From: Curtobacterium sp. MCLR17_007
Lineage (GTDB): Bacteria > Actinomycetota > Actinomycetes > Actinomycetales > Microbacteriaceae
Reading direction: 5' to 3'
DNA: 64,000 nt
Assembly (NCBI RefSeq): GCF_003234655.2
Contig: NZ_CP126271.1
Coordinates: forward strand, 372,001-436,000
A model generated the notes under the pieces. That model did no database searches, was not told the origin of the DNA, and was given only the letters and a program-made list of their open reading frames with translations. Positions 1 to 8,206 of the stretch are shown here, in pieces (position 1 is the first letter of the stretch; every line of letters starts with the position of its first letter). The translations under genes and the position numbers were made by a program.

Positions 1-1032
1 GGGGTCGGGGTCGTCGGGTCGCTCTGGCTCGCCGGGCACCTCAGCGACGTGCACGGCCGCAAGCCGCTCATCCTCGTGTCCATCGCCCTCGAACTCGTCG
101 CCGCCGTGCTGTTCCTGGTGTGGAACGACGTCAGCGGCCTCATCGTCGCGCGGCTCGTCACCGGGCTGGGCATCGGGACGCTGACCGCCACGGCGACGGC
201 GCACCTCGGCGAGCTCCGGGTCCGTGCGACCGGCGACGAGGGGTCGGCGAAGGGCGCAAGCGTCGCGGCCGGCGTGGTGAACCTGGGGGGTCTGTCGCTC
301 GGTGCCCTGGTCGGAGGGGCCCTGGCCGAGTTCGTCGGACAGCCGCTCCTGGTGCCGTACGCGGTCTTCGTCGTCGCGCTCGTCGTGGCCTTCGTCGTCG
401 TCCTCGTCGCACCCGAGACGGTCGGCCGCCCCGAGCAGCGCGTGCCCTACCGCCCGCAGCGCATCCAGGCGCCGGCGGGCAAGGGCGCCGCGTTCTGGGC
501 CGCGGGGACCGGCGCGTTCGCCGCGCTGGCGGTGCAGGGGCTGTTCACCTCGGTCGCCCCGACGTTCCTCGGCACCACCTTCCACGTCACCGACCGTCTG
601 GCGGCCGGCGCGACGACCTTCGGGGTCTTCGCCGCGAGTGCGCTGTCGCAGGTCGTCTTCGCCCGGCTGGCGCAGCGCACGCAGATCCGTCTCGGCATGG
701 TCCTGCTCGTCGTCGGTCTGGCGGTCCTCGCGGGCTCGGCGGTCGTACTGCAGGTCGCGGGCTTCATCGGGGGCGGGGTCGTCGCCGGGGCGGGCGTCGG
801 CCTGCTCTTCCGCGCCAGCATCGGCAGCGCCGGTGCCCTCGCCGAGCCCGAGCAGCGCGGCGGGGTCCTCGCCACCGTCTTCCTCATCGCGTACGCCGGG
901 CTGACCGTGCCGGTCGTCGCCGTCGGTGCGGCGCTGCTGGTGCTGCCGACGCTCCCCGTCCTCATCGGGTACGTGGTCCTCGTCTCCGTCCTGGCCGTCG
1001 TCGCCGGGGTCCGGCTGGCCGCGCGCGCCTGA
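1..1032 (+). CDS. MFS transporter, 5'-truncated by window edge
   Basis: The reading frame is open from base 1, so the true start lies upstream; 343 residues are visible. The first visible residues contain the MFS loop 2-3 signature (GHLSDVHGRK), so roughly the first 60 residues (TM1-TM2) are missing. About ten hydrophobic helices follow, split by a basic cytoplasmic stretch around visible residues 140-160, as expected for the TM6-TM7 loop. It is a cytoplasmic-membrane secondary transporter, probably a proton-driven exporter; the substrate cannot be read from sequence. A hairpin ten bases after the stop suggests it ends its transcript. Confidence 0.85.
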   Translation, partial: GVGVVGSLWLAGHLSDVHGRKPLILVSIALELVAAVLFLVWNDVSGLIVARLVTGLGIGTLTATATAHLGELRVRATGDEGSAKGASVAAGVVNLGGLSLGALVGGALAEFVGQPLLVPYAVFVVALVVAFVVVLVAPETVGRPEQRVPYRPQRIQAPAGKGAAFWAAGTGAFAALAVQGLFTSVAPTFLGTTFHVTDRLAAGATTFGVFAASALSQVVFARLAQRTQIRLGMVLLVVGLAVLAGSAVVLQVAGFIGGGVVAGAGVGLLFRASIGSAGALAEPEQRGGVLATVFLIAYAGLTVPVVAVGAALLVLPTLPVLIGYVVLVSVLAVVAGVRLAARA

Positions 1033-1041
1033 CGTCACCGG

Positions 1042-1063
1042 GCCTCCCGACCGGACGGGAGGC
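1042..1063 (+). terminator. Hairpin after MFS gene
   Basis: GCCTCCCG (1042-1049) pairs with CGGGAGGC (1056-1063) over a 6-base loop, ten bases after the MFS stop. There is no clear T-run, which is common in high-GC actinobacteria. The arm CGGGAGGC is the core of the larger palindromes at 23.3, 35.2 and 40.6 kb. Confidence 0.6.
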
Positions 1064-1090
1064 TCGGACCGGCTCCGGCATACTGGCCGC

Positions 1091-1690
1091 ATGCCGTCGC
1101 GACGCAACCGTTCCGTCCTGACCGGACTCGCCGCGCTCGTGGCGGCCGGGCTGGTGGCCGGCGGGTTCGCGCTCACCGCGCAGCAGGGTGCGGACGACCC
1201 GGTGCTCGCCGGACCGTCGGCATCGTCGGTCCCCACGGCCGAGGCCACGGCGGACGGCGTGGTCGTGCTCGACCGGCGGGGGCCGGACCTGCCCGGCAGC
1301 GACGTCCTCGACCGGTGCGACGCCAGCAGCCGGGCGGACGTCGCGCGCTACGACACGACGGCCCTCGGCGACGTGGTCATGCAGTGCGGCAACTCCAGCC
1401 AGGGGTACGAGCACATCCGGGTGCGGCACACCGGCGACTGGCAGGACGTCCTGGGCGGGCAGGGCGATCGTGACTGGGACGACGCGATGCTCACGGCGGT
1501 GCAGTCCGCGCTCACGACGCCGCGCTCGGGCTTCCCGCGCGATGCCGGCGACGGCAAGGTCTGCTACGCCGCGGCCATGCGGTTCGACGACGGCTCCGCG
1601 CCGACGCCCGACGCGTTCGTGAAGGTCATCGTCTCGCGCACCACCGACCGCGTCATCACCGCCTACCCCACCCGCACCGACGACTGCTGA
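1091..1690 (+). CDS. Small secreted protein, possible RNase-like fold
   Basis: The protein has 199 residues. The ATG at 1091 is chosen because a signal-peptide-like N-terminus follows directly: basic MPSRRNR, a hydrophobic run to about residue 28, then an Ala/Ser/Thr-rich stretch. The mature part has Cys near residues 78, 98, 157 and at the C-terminus. It contains an HIRVRH motif around residue 113 and ends with VITAYPT-x-T-DDC. An early His plus a late TAYPT strand recalls barnase/EndoU/colicin (BECR) type ribonuclease domains; that is inference, and no family was assigned with certainty. No immunity-like partner is adjacent: repeats follow, then an unrelated metal exporter on the other strand. 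Confidence 0.7.
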   Translation: MPSRRNRSVLTGLAALVAAGLVAGGFALTAQQGADDPVLAGPSASSVPTAEATADGVVVLDRRGPDLPGSDVLDRCDASSRADVARYDTTALGDVVMQCGNSSQGYEHIRVRHTGDWQDVLGGQGDRDWDDAMLTAVQSALTTPRSGFPRDAGDGKVCYAAAMRFDDGSAPTPDAFVKVIVSRTTDRVITAYPTRTDDC

Positions 1691-1751
1691 CCCCGGGGGC
1701 GCGCCGGGGTGCGCGGGGGTGCGCCGTCGCGTGTGTGCGGACGCGTCACGT

Positions 1752-2060
1752 GCGGGCGGCCGGTGGCGCGACAGTGACGGTGTCGTACGACAGCGGTGGT
1801 GTCGTTCGGGTGGCGGGGGGCCGGTGGCGCGACAGTGACGATGTCGTACGACAGCGGTGGTGTCGTTCGGGTGGCGGGCGGCCGGTGGCGCGACAGTGAC
1901 GATGTCGTACGACAGCGGTGGTGTCGTTCGGGTGGCGGGCGGCCGGTGGCGCGACAGTGACGATGTCGTACGACAGCGGTTGTGTCGTCCGGGTGGCGGG
2001 GGGGCCGGTGGCGCGACGGTGACGGTGTCGTACGACATCGGAGGTGTCGTACGGCTGACA
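1752..2060 (+). repeat. 61-bp tandem repeat, 5 copies, each with 12-bp palindrome
   Basis: Fills most of the 395-bp gap 1691-2085. The phrase GGCCGGTGGCGCGACAGTGA or a close variant begins at 1758, 1819, 1880, 1941 and 2003, giving a period of 61, 61, 61 and 62 bases. Each unit holds the perfect palindrome TGTCGTACGACA (1781-1792, 1842-1853, 1903-1914, 1964-1975, 2026-2037), followed by a half-like GTGTCGTTCGGGTGGC. Copies differ by a few substitutions. Frames through it are open but low-complexity and judged non-coding. It lies between convergent gene ends. I saw no similar array elsewhere in the window. Confidence 0.9.
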
Positions 2061-2085
2061 CACCCCAGGGAGAGCGCCCGCCGCC

Positions 2086-3000
2086 CTACGCGTGCACGTC
2101 GTGCTCGTGCCGCTGGTGCGACGCGGGCTCGAGCTGGAACGTGGAGTGCTCGACCGGCACGTCGAAGTGCTCGGCCACGCACTGCTGCAGCTCGTCGAGG
2201 ATGGCCGGCGCGTGCGAGGTCGTGAAGCAGTGGTCGTCCACCACCACGTGCGCGGTCAGGTTCGGCACGCCGGTTGCCACGAGCGTGGCGTGCAGGTCGT
2301 GCACGGCGATGACGTGGTCGAGCTCGAGGATGTGGCCGCGCACGTCCTCGAGGTCGAGCCCCGGCGGCGTCGACTCGAGCAGCACGTTGGCGGTCTCGCG
2401 CAGCAGCCGGACGGCCCGGGGCAGGATGAGCCCGCCGATGACGATCGCCGCGATCGAGTCCGCACGTTCCCACCCGGTCAACGACAGCACGACGGCCGCG
2501 ACGATGACCGCGACGGACCCGAGCGCGTCGTTGAGGACCTCGAGCCGCGCGGCCCGCGACGTGAAGTTCTCGCCCGAGGCCCGCATCAGCACGGCGAAGG
2601 CGACCAGGTTGCCGACGAGTCCGATGATCCCGAACACGAGCAGTGGCCCGGCGTGGATCTCGGCCGGCACGAACAGGCGCTGGATCGCGGACACGATCAC
2701 GAACACCCCGACCGCGAGCAGGATCGCCGCCTGGGCCGTCGCACCGAGCACCTCGGCCCGCTGGAACCCCCACGTGCGCTGCGAGGTGGGCGAGCGCCGG
2801 GCGAGCCGTGTGGCCACGAGCCCGATGCCGATCCCGCCGGTGTCGACGACCATGTGCCCGGCGTCGACCAGCAGCGCGAGCGACCCGGTGACGACCGCGC
2901 CGACGACCTCGGCGAGCAGGATCGTCGCCGAGATGCAGAACGCGACGAGCAGCGCGCGCTCGTTCGCGCCCGCGTGCCCGTGTGCGTGGTCGTGTCCCAT
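2086..3000 (-). CDS. Cation diffusion facilitator (CDF) metal exporter
   Basis: 304 residues, the usual CDF length. The start at 3000 gives the His-rich N-terminus MGHDHAHGHAG typical of zinc or cobalt CDF proteins. Six hydrophobic helices follow; TM2 carries the LLVDAGHMVVD site (Asp and His ligands), and TM5 has the partner motif around LNDALGSVAVI. The cytoplasmic C-terminal domain (about residues 205-304) includes HVVVDDHC and ends with a HQRHEHDVHA tail, again metal-binding in character. It exports divalent metal, probably Zn2+, from the cytoplasm in exchange for protons. It is divergent from the DUF4166 gene across 48 bases. The 61-bp repeat lies just past its stop. Confidence 0.93.
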   Translation of the reverse strand: MGHDHAHGHAGANERALLVAFCISATILLAEVVGAVVTGSLALLVDAGHMVVDTGGIGIGLVATRLARRSPTSQRTWGFQRAEVLGATAQAAILLAVGVFVIVSAIQRLFVPAEIHAGPLLVFGIIGLVGNLVAFAVLMRASGENFTSRAARLEVLNDALGSVAVIVAAVVLSLTGWERADSIAAIVIGGLILPRAVRLLRETANVLLESTPPGLDLEDVRGHILELDHVIAVHDLHATLVATGVPNLTAHVVVDDHCFTTSHAPAILDELQQCVAEHFDVPVEHSTFQLEPASHQRHEHDVHA

Positions 3001-3048
3001 GCCTGCAATCGTAGGGACCGCGACCGACGACGTGCCAGGATCGCAAGC

Positions 3049-3741
3049 GTGACCCGGTCGCCCTACGAGCTGAGCATCGGTGCCGAGGTGCTTGCTCGGC
3101 TGCATCCGCGTCTCCGCACGTACTTCGGCCCGATCCCACCCGGGCACGTCGGCCGGGGTGCCGGTGCCTTCACCGTCGTCGGCACACCACGCCGGTGGCT
3201 CTGGCCCGTGCTGGCGCTGTTCGCCCGTGACGCCGTGATGTTCCCGGTCTGGGAGCGCGACGTGCCGTTCACGGTCGAGAACCGCCCGGTCACCGTCCGA
3301 CGCGGTCGCACCGGCGGACGCGACGGCCGGCCCACGGCGGGACGGGAGGCCCACCCCGCCGTCCGCGCGCACCGCACCTTCCACTTCCGCACCGGGGACC
3401 GCACGATGGTCGACGCCATCACGGCGGAGCCGGCGGGGTTGGTCGACCACCTCGGTCGCCACGGGCGCGTCAGCGCCCGGCTCGCGGTCACGGTCGACAC
3501 AGACGGCCCGGACGCCGGCGCCCTGCGCCTGGCCTCCACGCGTGTGTCGTTCCACGGGCTGGGACGCGAGTGGAGCCTGCCGGCCGTCGTCAGTCCACGT
3601 GTGACGCTCACAGAACGATTCGATGACGAAGCCGACCGGCAGCGCGTGTCCCTGGTGCTCTCGGCGCCGGTGGTCGGCACGCTGTACCGGTACGAGGGGG
3701 CGTTCCGGTACGCGATCGGACCGGACCCAGAACGGGGATGA
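3049..3741 (+). CDS. DUF4166 domain protein
   Basis: 230 residues from a GTG start. The motifs LHPRLRTYFGPIPPGHVGRG, VGTPRRWLWP and PVWERDVPFTVENRPV match what I recall of the DUF4166 family, which has no established biochemical role. There is no signal peptide. A stretch of Arg/Gly (about residues 85-105) separates the N-terminal and C-terminal conserved parts. It is followed after one base by the epimerase gene, so the two are almost certainly co-transcribed. DUF4166 is often found next to, or fused to, sugar-nucleotide-epimerase-like proteins, which fits this neighbour. Confidence 0.8.
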   Translation: MTRSPYELSIGAEVLARLHPRLRTYFGPIPPGHVGRGAGAFTVVGTPRRWLWPVLALFARDAVMFPVWERDVPFTVENRPVTVRRGRTGGRDGRPTAGREAHPAVRAHRTFHFRTGDRTMVDAITAEPAGLVDHLGRHGRVSARLAVTVDTDGPDAGALRLASTRVSFHGLGREWSLPAVVSPRVTLTERFDDEADRQRVSLVLSAPVVGTLYRYEGAFRYAIGPDPERG

Positions 3742-3742
3742 G

Positions 3743-4735
3743 ATGAGCGACGACAGCGCCGAGACGACCAGGGGCCGTGCGGTGATCGCGGGGGCCAGCG
3801 GCTTCGTCGGCCGGTACCTGCAGGACGCGTTCCGAGACGAGGGCTACGAGGTCGTCACGATTGGCCGGACCGGCGACGCGGTGTGGGGCAACACGCTCCG
3901 TGTCCGCGAACTGGTGGACGGCGCCGCGATCGTCGTGAACATGGCGGGCAAGAGCGTGAACTGCCGCTACGGCCGCCGCAACCGGGCGGAGATCATCCGC
4001 TCCCGGGTCGACACCACGCTCGAGCTGGCCGAGGCGATCCGCACGTCGGAGCACCCGCCGCCGCTGTGGCTGAACGCATCGACCGCGACGATCTACCGGC
4101 ACGCCGCCGACCGCCCGCAGGACGAGGCGACGGGGGAGCTCGGCGAGGGCTTCTCCGTCGGGGTCGCCCGCGCGTGGGAGGACGCCCTCTTCGCGGCGGA
4201 CCTGCCCGGCACCCGTCGCGTCGCACTCCGGATGGCGATCGTGTTCGGTGACGGCAGCGCGCTCGTCCCGCTGCTCCGGCTCGCGCAGGCGGGGCTCGGC
4301 GGCCCGCAGTACGACGGCGCGTGGTTCCCGACCCGGTCGCGCCTGGCCGCGGGTACCTACCACCACGACCGACACACCCACGGGCGGCAGAAGTTCAGCT
4401 GGATCCACATCGCCGACGTGGTCGGTGCGATCCGGTTCATCCGCGACCACGAGGACCTCGACGGCGCCGTGAACCTGTCGAGCCCCAATCCGTCGGACAA
4501 CCGCACCGTGATGGCGACGATCCGTGACGCGGTCGGACGACGCTTCGGGCTGCCGACGTGGCGGTGGATGCTCGAGCTCGGGTCGTTCGCGATCCGGACC
4601 GAGACCGAGCTCGTGCTCAAGAGCCGGTGGGTGGTCCCGACGCGCTTGGTACAGGCCGGCTACGAGTTCCGGTACCCCCTGCTGCGTGGTGCACTGGCGC
4701 ACATCATCGCGGAGCGCCGCCAGCACCGGGGCTGA
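3743..4735 (+). CDS. NAD-dependent epimerase/dehydratase, DUF1731-type SDR
   Basis: 330 residues. ATG at 3743, one base after the DUF4166 stop; an ATG at 3738 is out of frame. It is an extended SDR. The Rossmann motif is GASGFVGRYL (about residues 17-26), VNMAGKSVNCRY lies at about 65, NASTATIYRH supplies the catalytic region with Tyr, and a C-terminal DUF1731-like segment ends ...FRYPLLRGALAHII. Family members resemble YfcH and act on unknown nucleotide-linked or carbonyl substrates. Its last 32 bases overlap the 3' end of the convergent EamA gene. Confidence 0.88.
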   Translation: MSDDSAETTRGRAVIAGASGFVGRYLQDAFRDEGYEVVTIGRTGDAVWGNTLRVRELVDGAAIVVNMAGKSVNCRYGRRNRAEIIRSRVDTTLELAEAIRTSEHPPPLWLNASTATIYRHAADRPQDEATGELGEGFSVGVARAWEDALFAADLPGTRRVALRMAIVFGDGSALVPLLRLAQAGLGGPQYDGAWFPTRSRLAAGTYHHDRHTHGRQKFSWIHIADVVGAIRFIRDHEDLDGAVNLSSPNPSDNRTVMATIRDAVGRRFGLPTWRWMLELGSFAIRTETELVLKSRWVVPTRLVQAGYEFRYPLLRGALAHIIAERRQHRG

Positions 4736-5645
4736 GCGCCGGCACCGGGCCGGTCTCTGGGATCGGTGCGGTGGGCGCGGCCCGACCCGGGCGCGACGCC
4801 CAGAGCACGCCGCCGACGACGACCGCGCCCGCCAGCACCTCGACCAGGTCGGGCACCTCGCCGAACGCCACCCACGACGCCAGCACGCCCACGACGGGCA
4901 CGAGCATCGAGAACGGCGCGACGGTGCTCGACGGGTAGGTGCCGAGCAGCCGCGACCAGATGCCGTACCCGACGAGCGACGCCACCAGCACGATGTACAG
5001 CAGGCCGAGGTCGGCCGGCAGCGCCCGGAGCGTGAACGCCGTCCCGAGCGCCTGCCCCATGCGCGTCGGACCCTCGACCACGAACGACAGCACGGCCATC
5101 GGGATCGGCGGCACCACCGACCACCACAGCGTCAGGTGCAGCGGGTTCACCGGTCCCACCCGCCGGGTCGCGACGTTGCCGATCGCCCAGCCGAGCGCAC
5201 CGCACAGCGCCAGCACGACCGGCAGCAGCGCCGCGGTCTGGGAACGGTGCACCGCGATGGCGGCGAGGGCCAGGACGGCGGCCGTGACGCCGAGGACCTG
5301 GCGCCCGGTCAGCCGCTCACGCAGGAACACCCCGGCGAGCACGACCGTGAACGGCGCCGACGCCTGCAGCACGAGCGACGCCAGCCCCGAGGGCATGCCG
5401 GACGCCATGCTCAGGTAGAGGAACGCGAACTGCAGCACGCCCAGCCCCAGGCCGACCAGCACCAGGCGCCCGAACGGGATCCGCGGCCGCGGGACGAACA
5501 GCAGCGTCGGCACCGCCAGCAGCGTGAAGCGCACGGCGGCCAGCAGGAACGGCGGGAAGTGCTCGAGCGCGAGCGCCGTCGCGGGGAAGTTCAGGCCCCA
5601 GACGACGGCGACGACGAGCGCGAGGAGACGGTCACGGAGCAGCAC
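4704..5645 (-). CDS. EamA/RhaT family (DMT) exporter
   Basis: 313 residues from GTG at 5645; the frame is open further upstream, but that part is Arg/Pro-rich and lacks hydrophobic helices. About ten TM segments form two EamA repeats, starting LLALVVAVVWGLNFPATA (repeat 1) and LPVVLALCGALGWAIGNVATRR (repeat 2). It is a metabolite exporter of the drug/metabolite transporter superfamily, substrate unknown. It is divergent from a LysR regulator 71 bases away, the classic arrangement for a LysR-controlled exporter. Its stop lies inside the epimerase gene (32-bp convergent overlap). Confidence 0.88.
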   Translation of the reverse strand: MLLRDRLLALVVAVVWGLNFPATALALEHFPPFLLAAVRFTLLAVPTLLFVPRPRIPFGRLVLVGLGLGVLQFAFLYLSMASGMPSGLASLVLQASAPFTVVLAGVFLRERLTGRQVLGVTAAVLALAAIAVHRSQTAALLPVVLALCGALGWAIGNVATRRVGPVNPLHLTLWWSVVPPIPMAVLSFVVEGPTRMGQALGTAFTLRALPADLGLLYIVLVASLVGYGIWSRLLGTYPSSTVAPFSMLVPVVGVLASWVAFGEVPDLVEVLAGAVVVGGVLWASRPGRAAPTAPIPETGPVPALSPGAGGAPR

Positions 5646-5716
5646 CCGTCGATCGTCCCGCAGCCGACGCGGAAGGACCAGCGCACGTTCGGACAGCGTC
5701 GTTGTAGGGTCCCTGC

Positions 5717-6631
5717 ATGGTCGGGTTCGACGTCGCACTGCTGCCGGTGCTCCGCGAGCTGCAGGAACGCGGGTCGGTGTCCGCCGTCGCCGTGGCCACC
5801 CACCGGACGCCGAGCGCGGTGTCGCAGCAGCTCCGGACCCTGCAGCGCCAGGTCGGCGTCCCACTGGTCGAACGCGTCGGTCGCGGCGTGCGACTGACCG
5901 ACGACGGCCGGGTCCTCGCCGGACTGGCCGCCGGGGTCGCCACCGCCGTCGCGACCGTCGACGCGGCCTGGCAGGAGCACCTCGGCGGCACGACCGGCGC
6001 GGTCGACCTGGCGATCTTCCCGTCCGCTGCCGAGCTGCTGCTGCCCGGCCTGCTGACCCGGATGCGTGAGCACCCCGGCATCGAGCTCGTGCTGTCCGAC
6101 GTCGACGTCAGCGAGGACGAGTTCGCCCCGCTCGCGTCCGACCACGACGTCGTGGTCGGGCACCGTCCCGACGGCGCGCCGGCTCCGGACCGGTCCGCAC
6201 TCGAGACGGTCGCCCTGCTGCGGGAACCGCTCGACGTCGCCCTGCCCCAGGGCCACCGGCTGGCGGCACGCGGGCGCGTCCGGATCGACGAGGTCGTCGA
6301 CGAGACGTGGATCGGCGTGCCGGAGGGCTACCCCATCGACCGGGTCCTGACGGCGATGGCCGCCGCGACGGACGCGCCGCCGCAGGTCGCGTTCCGCACG
6401 ATCCACCTGCCCGTGATCGAGAACCTGGTGGCGGCGGGACACGGCATCGCGCTCGTCCCGCGCTACACCTCAGGCACGCGGGCGCCGGGGCGGTTCCACC
6501 TGGCGGAGCTGGCCGACGTGCGCGCCGGGCGGCGCATCGAGGCACTCGTGCGGCCGGACCGGATGGTCCGGCCCGTGGTCCGCACCGTCCTGGAGGCCCT
6601 GGTCGCCACGGCCCTCGACGTCACCACCTGA
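5717..6631 (+). CDS. LysR-family transcriptional regulator
   Basis: 304 residues. The N-terminal winged HTH (about residues 1-62) contains TPSAVSQQLRTLQRQVGVPLVER, the LysR recognition helix; a PBP-like effector domain covers about 90-300. It binds DNA as a tetramer and usually controls the divergent gene, here the EamA exporter. The 71-bp shared region contains ACGTTCGGACAGCGTCGT but no confident T-N11-A box. The gene ends at a convergent junction with purB marked by strong nested hairpins. Confidence 0.92.
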   Translation: MVGFDVALLPVLRELQERGSVSAVAVATHRTPSAVSQQLRTLQRQVGVPLVERVGRGVRLTDDGRVLAGLAAGVATAVATVDAAWQEHLGGTTGAVDLAIFPSAAELLLPGLLTRMREHPGIELVLSDVDVSEDEFAPLASDHDVVVGHRPDGAPAPDRSALETVALLREPLDVALPQGHRLAARGRVRIDEVVDETWIGVPEGYPIDRVLTAMAAATDAPPQVAFRTIHLPVIENLVAAGHGIALVPRYTSGTRAPGRFHLAELADVRAGRRIEALVRPDRMVRPVVRTVLEALVATALDVTT

Positions 6632-6695
6632 GCCGGTACGGTGCGCGGCGGGGCCGCACCGGGCCTCCTGTCGGTCGCGTCGTCACCGGGACGAC

Positions 6696-6780
6696 GAGAC
6701 ACCGCCGGACTGGCGAGACGCCGCCGGAATGGCGAGACGCCGCCCAATTCGGCGGCGTCTCGCGCGTGCGGCGGTGTCTC
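6696..6780. terminator. Nested inverted repeats between lysR and purB
   Basis: Inner stem: GCGAGACGCCGCC (6732-6744) pairs perfectly with GGCGGCGTCTCGC (6751-6763) over CAATTC. Outer arms: GAGACACCGCCG (6696-6707) pairs perfectly with CGGCGGTGTCTC (6769-6780). Between them is a second copy of the inner left arm (from 6711), so two alternative hairpins can form. It sits between convergent genes and probably terminates both. It is followed by short CTCAGACGTCCAG repeats at 6809-6838 that run into the purB 3' end. Confidence 0.7.
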
Positions 6781-6820
6781 GGCGGTGCTCAGACGCCCCG
6801 CCGCTCAGACGTCCAGCGGC

Positions 6821-8206
6821 TCAGACGTCCAGGTGGTCCACCAGCTCGTCCGCCAGCCCCGTGTACGTCGCCGGCGTCAGGGCGGTCAGGCGGGCCTTGG
6901 CGCCGTCCGAGATGTCCAGGCCGTTGACGAAGGCGACCAGGTCCTGCTGCCCGATGCGCTTGCCGCGCGTGAGCTCCTTGAGCATCGCGTAGGGGTCCTC
7001 GATGTCGGACTGGCCCGCGGTGACCTCGGCGCGGATGACCGTCTGGATCGCCTCGCCGAGCACCTCCCAGTTGCCGTCGAGGTCCTCGGCGAGGCGCTGC
7101 TCGTTCACGGCGACCTCGCTCAGCCCGCGGCGCAGGTTGTCGAGCGCGAGCAGCGAGTGGCCCATCGCGACGCCGACGTTGCGCTGCGTGGTGGAGTCCG
7201 TCAGGTCGCGCTGCAGGCGGCTCGTCACGAGGGTCTCGGACAGCGTGGAGAACAGCGCGGACGAGATCTCGAGGTTCGCCTCGGCGTTCTCGAACCGGAT
7301 CGGGTTGATCTTGTGCGGCATCGTCGACGACCCCGTCGCGCCGGCGATCGGGATCTGCGTGAAGTACCCCATCGAGATGTAGGTCCACATGTCGGTCGCG
7401 AGGTTGTGCAGGATGCGGTTGGCGTGCCGGATCCGGTCGTAGAGCTCGGCCTGCCAGTCGTGCGACTCGATCTGCGTGGTGAGCGGGTTCCACCGCAGGC
7501 CGAGGCCCTCGACGAAGGTCCGGGACAGCGTGGGCCAGTCGGCCTCGGGGTCGGCGGCGAGGTGCGCCGAGAACGTGCCGGTGGCGCCGGAGAACTTGCC
7601 GAGGTACTCGCTGCCCTCGATCTGCGCCAGCACGCGCTCGAGTCGGTAGACGACCACCGCGAGCTCCTTGCCGAGCGTGGTCGGGGTGGCAGGCTGGCCG
7701 TGCGTGTGGGACAGCATCGGGACGGCGCGGAGCTCGGCGGCGACCTCGCGCAGTCGGGCGACAACGGCGCGGAAGGCCGGCAGCCAGACGAGCTCGGTGG
7801 CGTCCTTGATGGTCAGCGCGTAGGACAGGTTGTTGATGTCCTCGCTGGTGCAGGCGAAGTGCGTGAGCTCGGCGATGGCGTCGAGCCCGAGTTCGGACAG
7901 GCGCCGACGGACGAAGTACTCGACGGCCTTGACGTCGTGACGCGTCGTCGCCTCGATCTGCGCCAGCTCGGCGATCTGCGCCTGGCCGAAGTCCGTGACG
8001 ACGGCGCGCAGGGCCGCCTTGTCGTCGACGCTGAGCGGCGACGTGGTGAACATCGCGTGGTCGGTCAGGAAGACCAGCCACTCCACCTCGACGGTGATGC
8101 GCGCACGGTTGAGCCCGGCCTCGGAGAGGTGCTCGCCCACCGTGTGCACGACCGGGTAGTACCGCCCGTCGAGCGGGCTGATCGGCTGCGGGGGAAGGGG
8201 GGTCAT
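6821..8206 (-). CDS. purB: Adenylosuccinate lyase
   Basis: 461 residues, typical of the long PurB form. It catalyses two fumarate-releasing steps: SAICAR to AICAR in de novo purine synthesis, and adenylosuccinate to AMP. The fumarase/ASL superfamily signature GSSTMPHKINP is present, with the catalytic Ser loop, HTHGQPATPTT and FACTSEDINN. The start at 8206 overlaps the lmw-PTP stop by 4 bases (ATGA), so the two are translationally coupled. Cytoplasmic homotetramer in known members. Confidence 0.97.
   Translation of the reverse strand: MTPLPPQPISPLDGRYYPVVHTVGEHLSEAGLNRARITVEVEWLVFLTDHAMFTTSPLSVDDKAALRAVVTDFGQAQIAELAQIEATTRHDVKAVEYFVRRRLSELGLDAIAELTHFACTSEDINNLSYALTIKDATELVWLPAFRAVVARLREVAAELRAVPMLSHTHGQPATPTTLGKELAVVVYRLERVLAQIEGSEYLGKFSGATGTFSAHLAADPEADWPTLSRTFVEGLGLRWNPLTTQIESHDWQAELYDRIRHANRILHNLATDMWTYISMGYFTQIPIAGATGSSTMPHKINPIRFENAEANLEISSALFSTLSETLVTSRLQRDLTDSTTQRNVGVAMGHSLLALDNLRRGLSEVAVNEQRLAEDLDGNWEVLGEAIQTVIRAEVTAGQSDIEDPYAMLKELTRGKRIGQQDLVAFVNGLDISDGAKARLTALTPATYTGLADELVDHLDV

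Noticed and set aside
1752..2060. CRISPR array
   Set aside because: Units are 61 bp with the whole unit conserved; there are no unique spacers and no cas genes.
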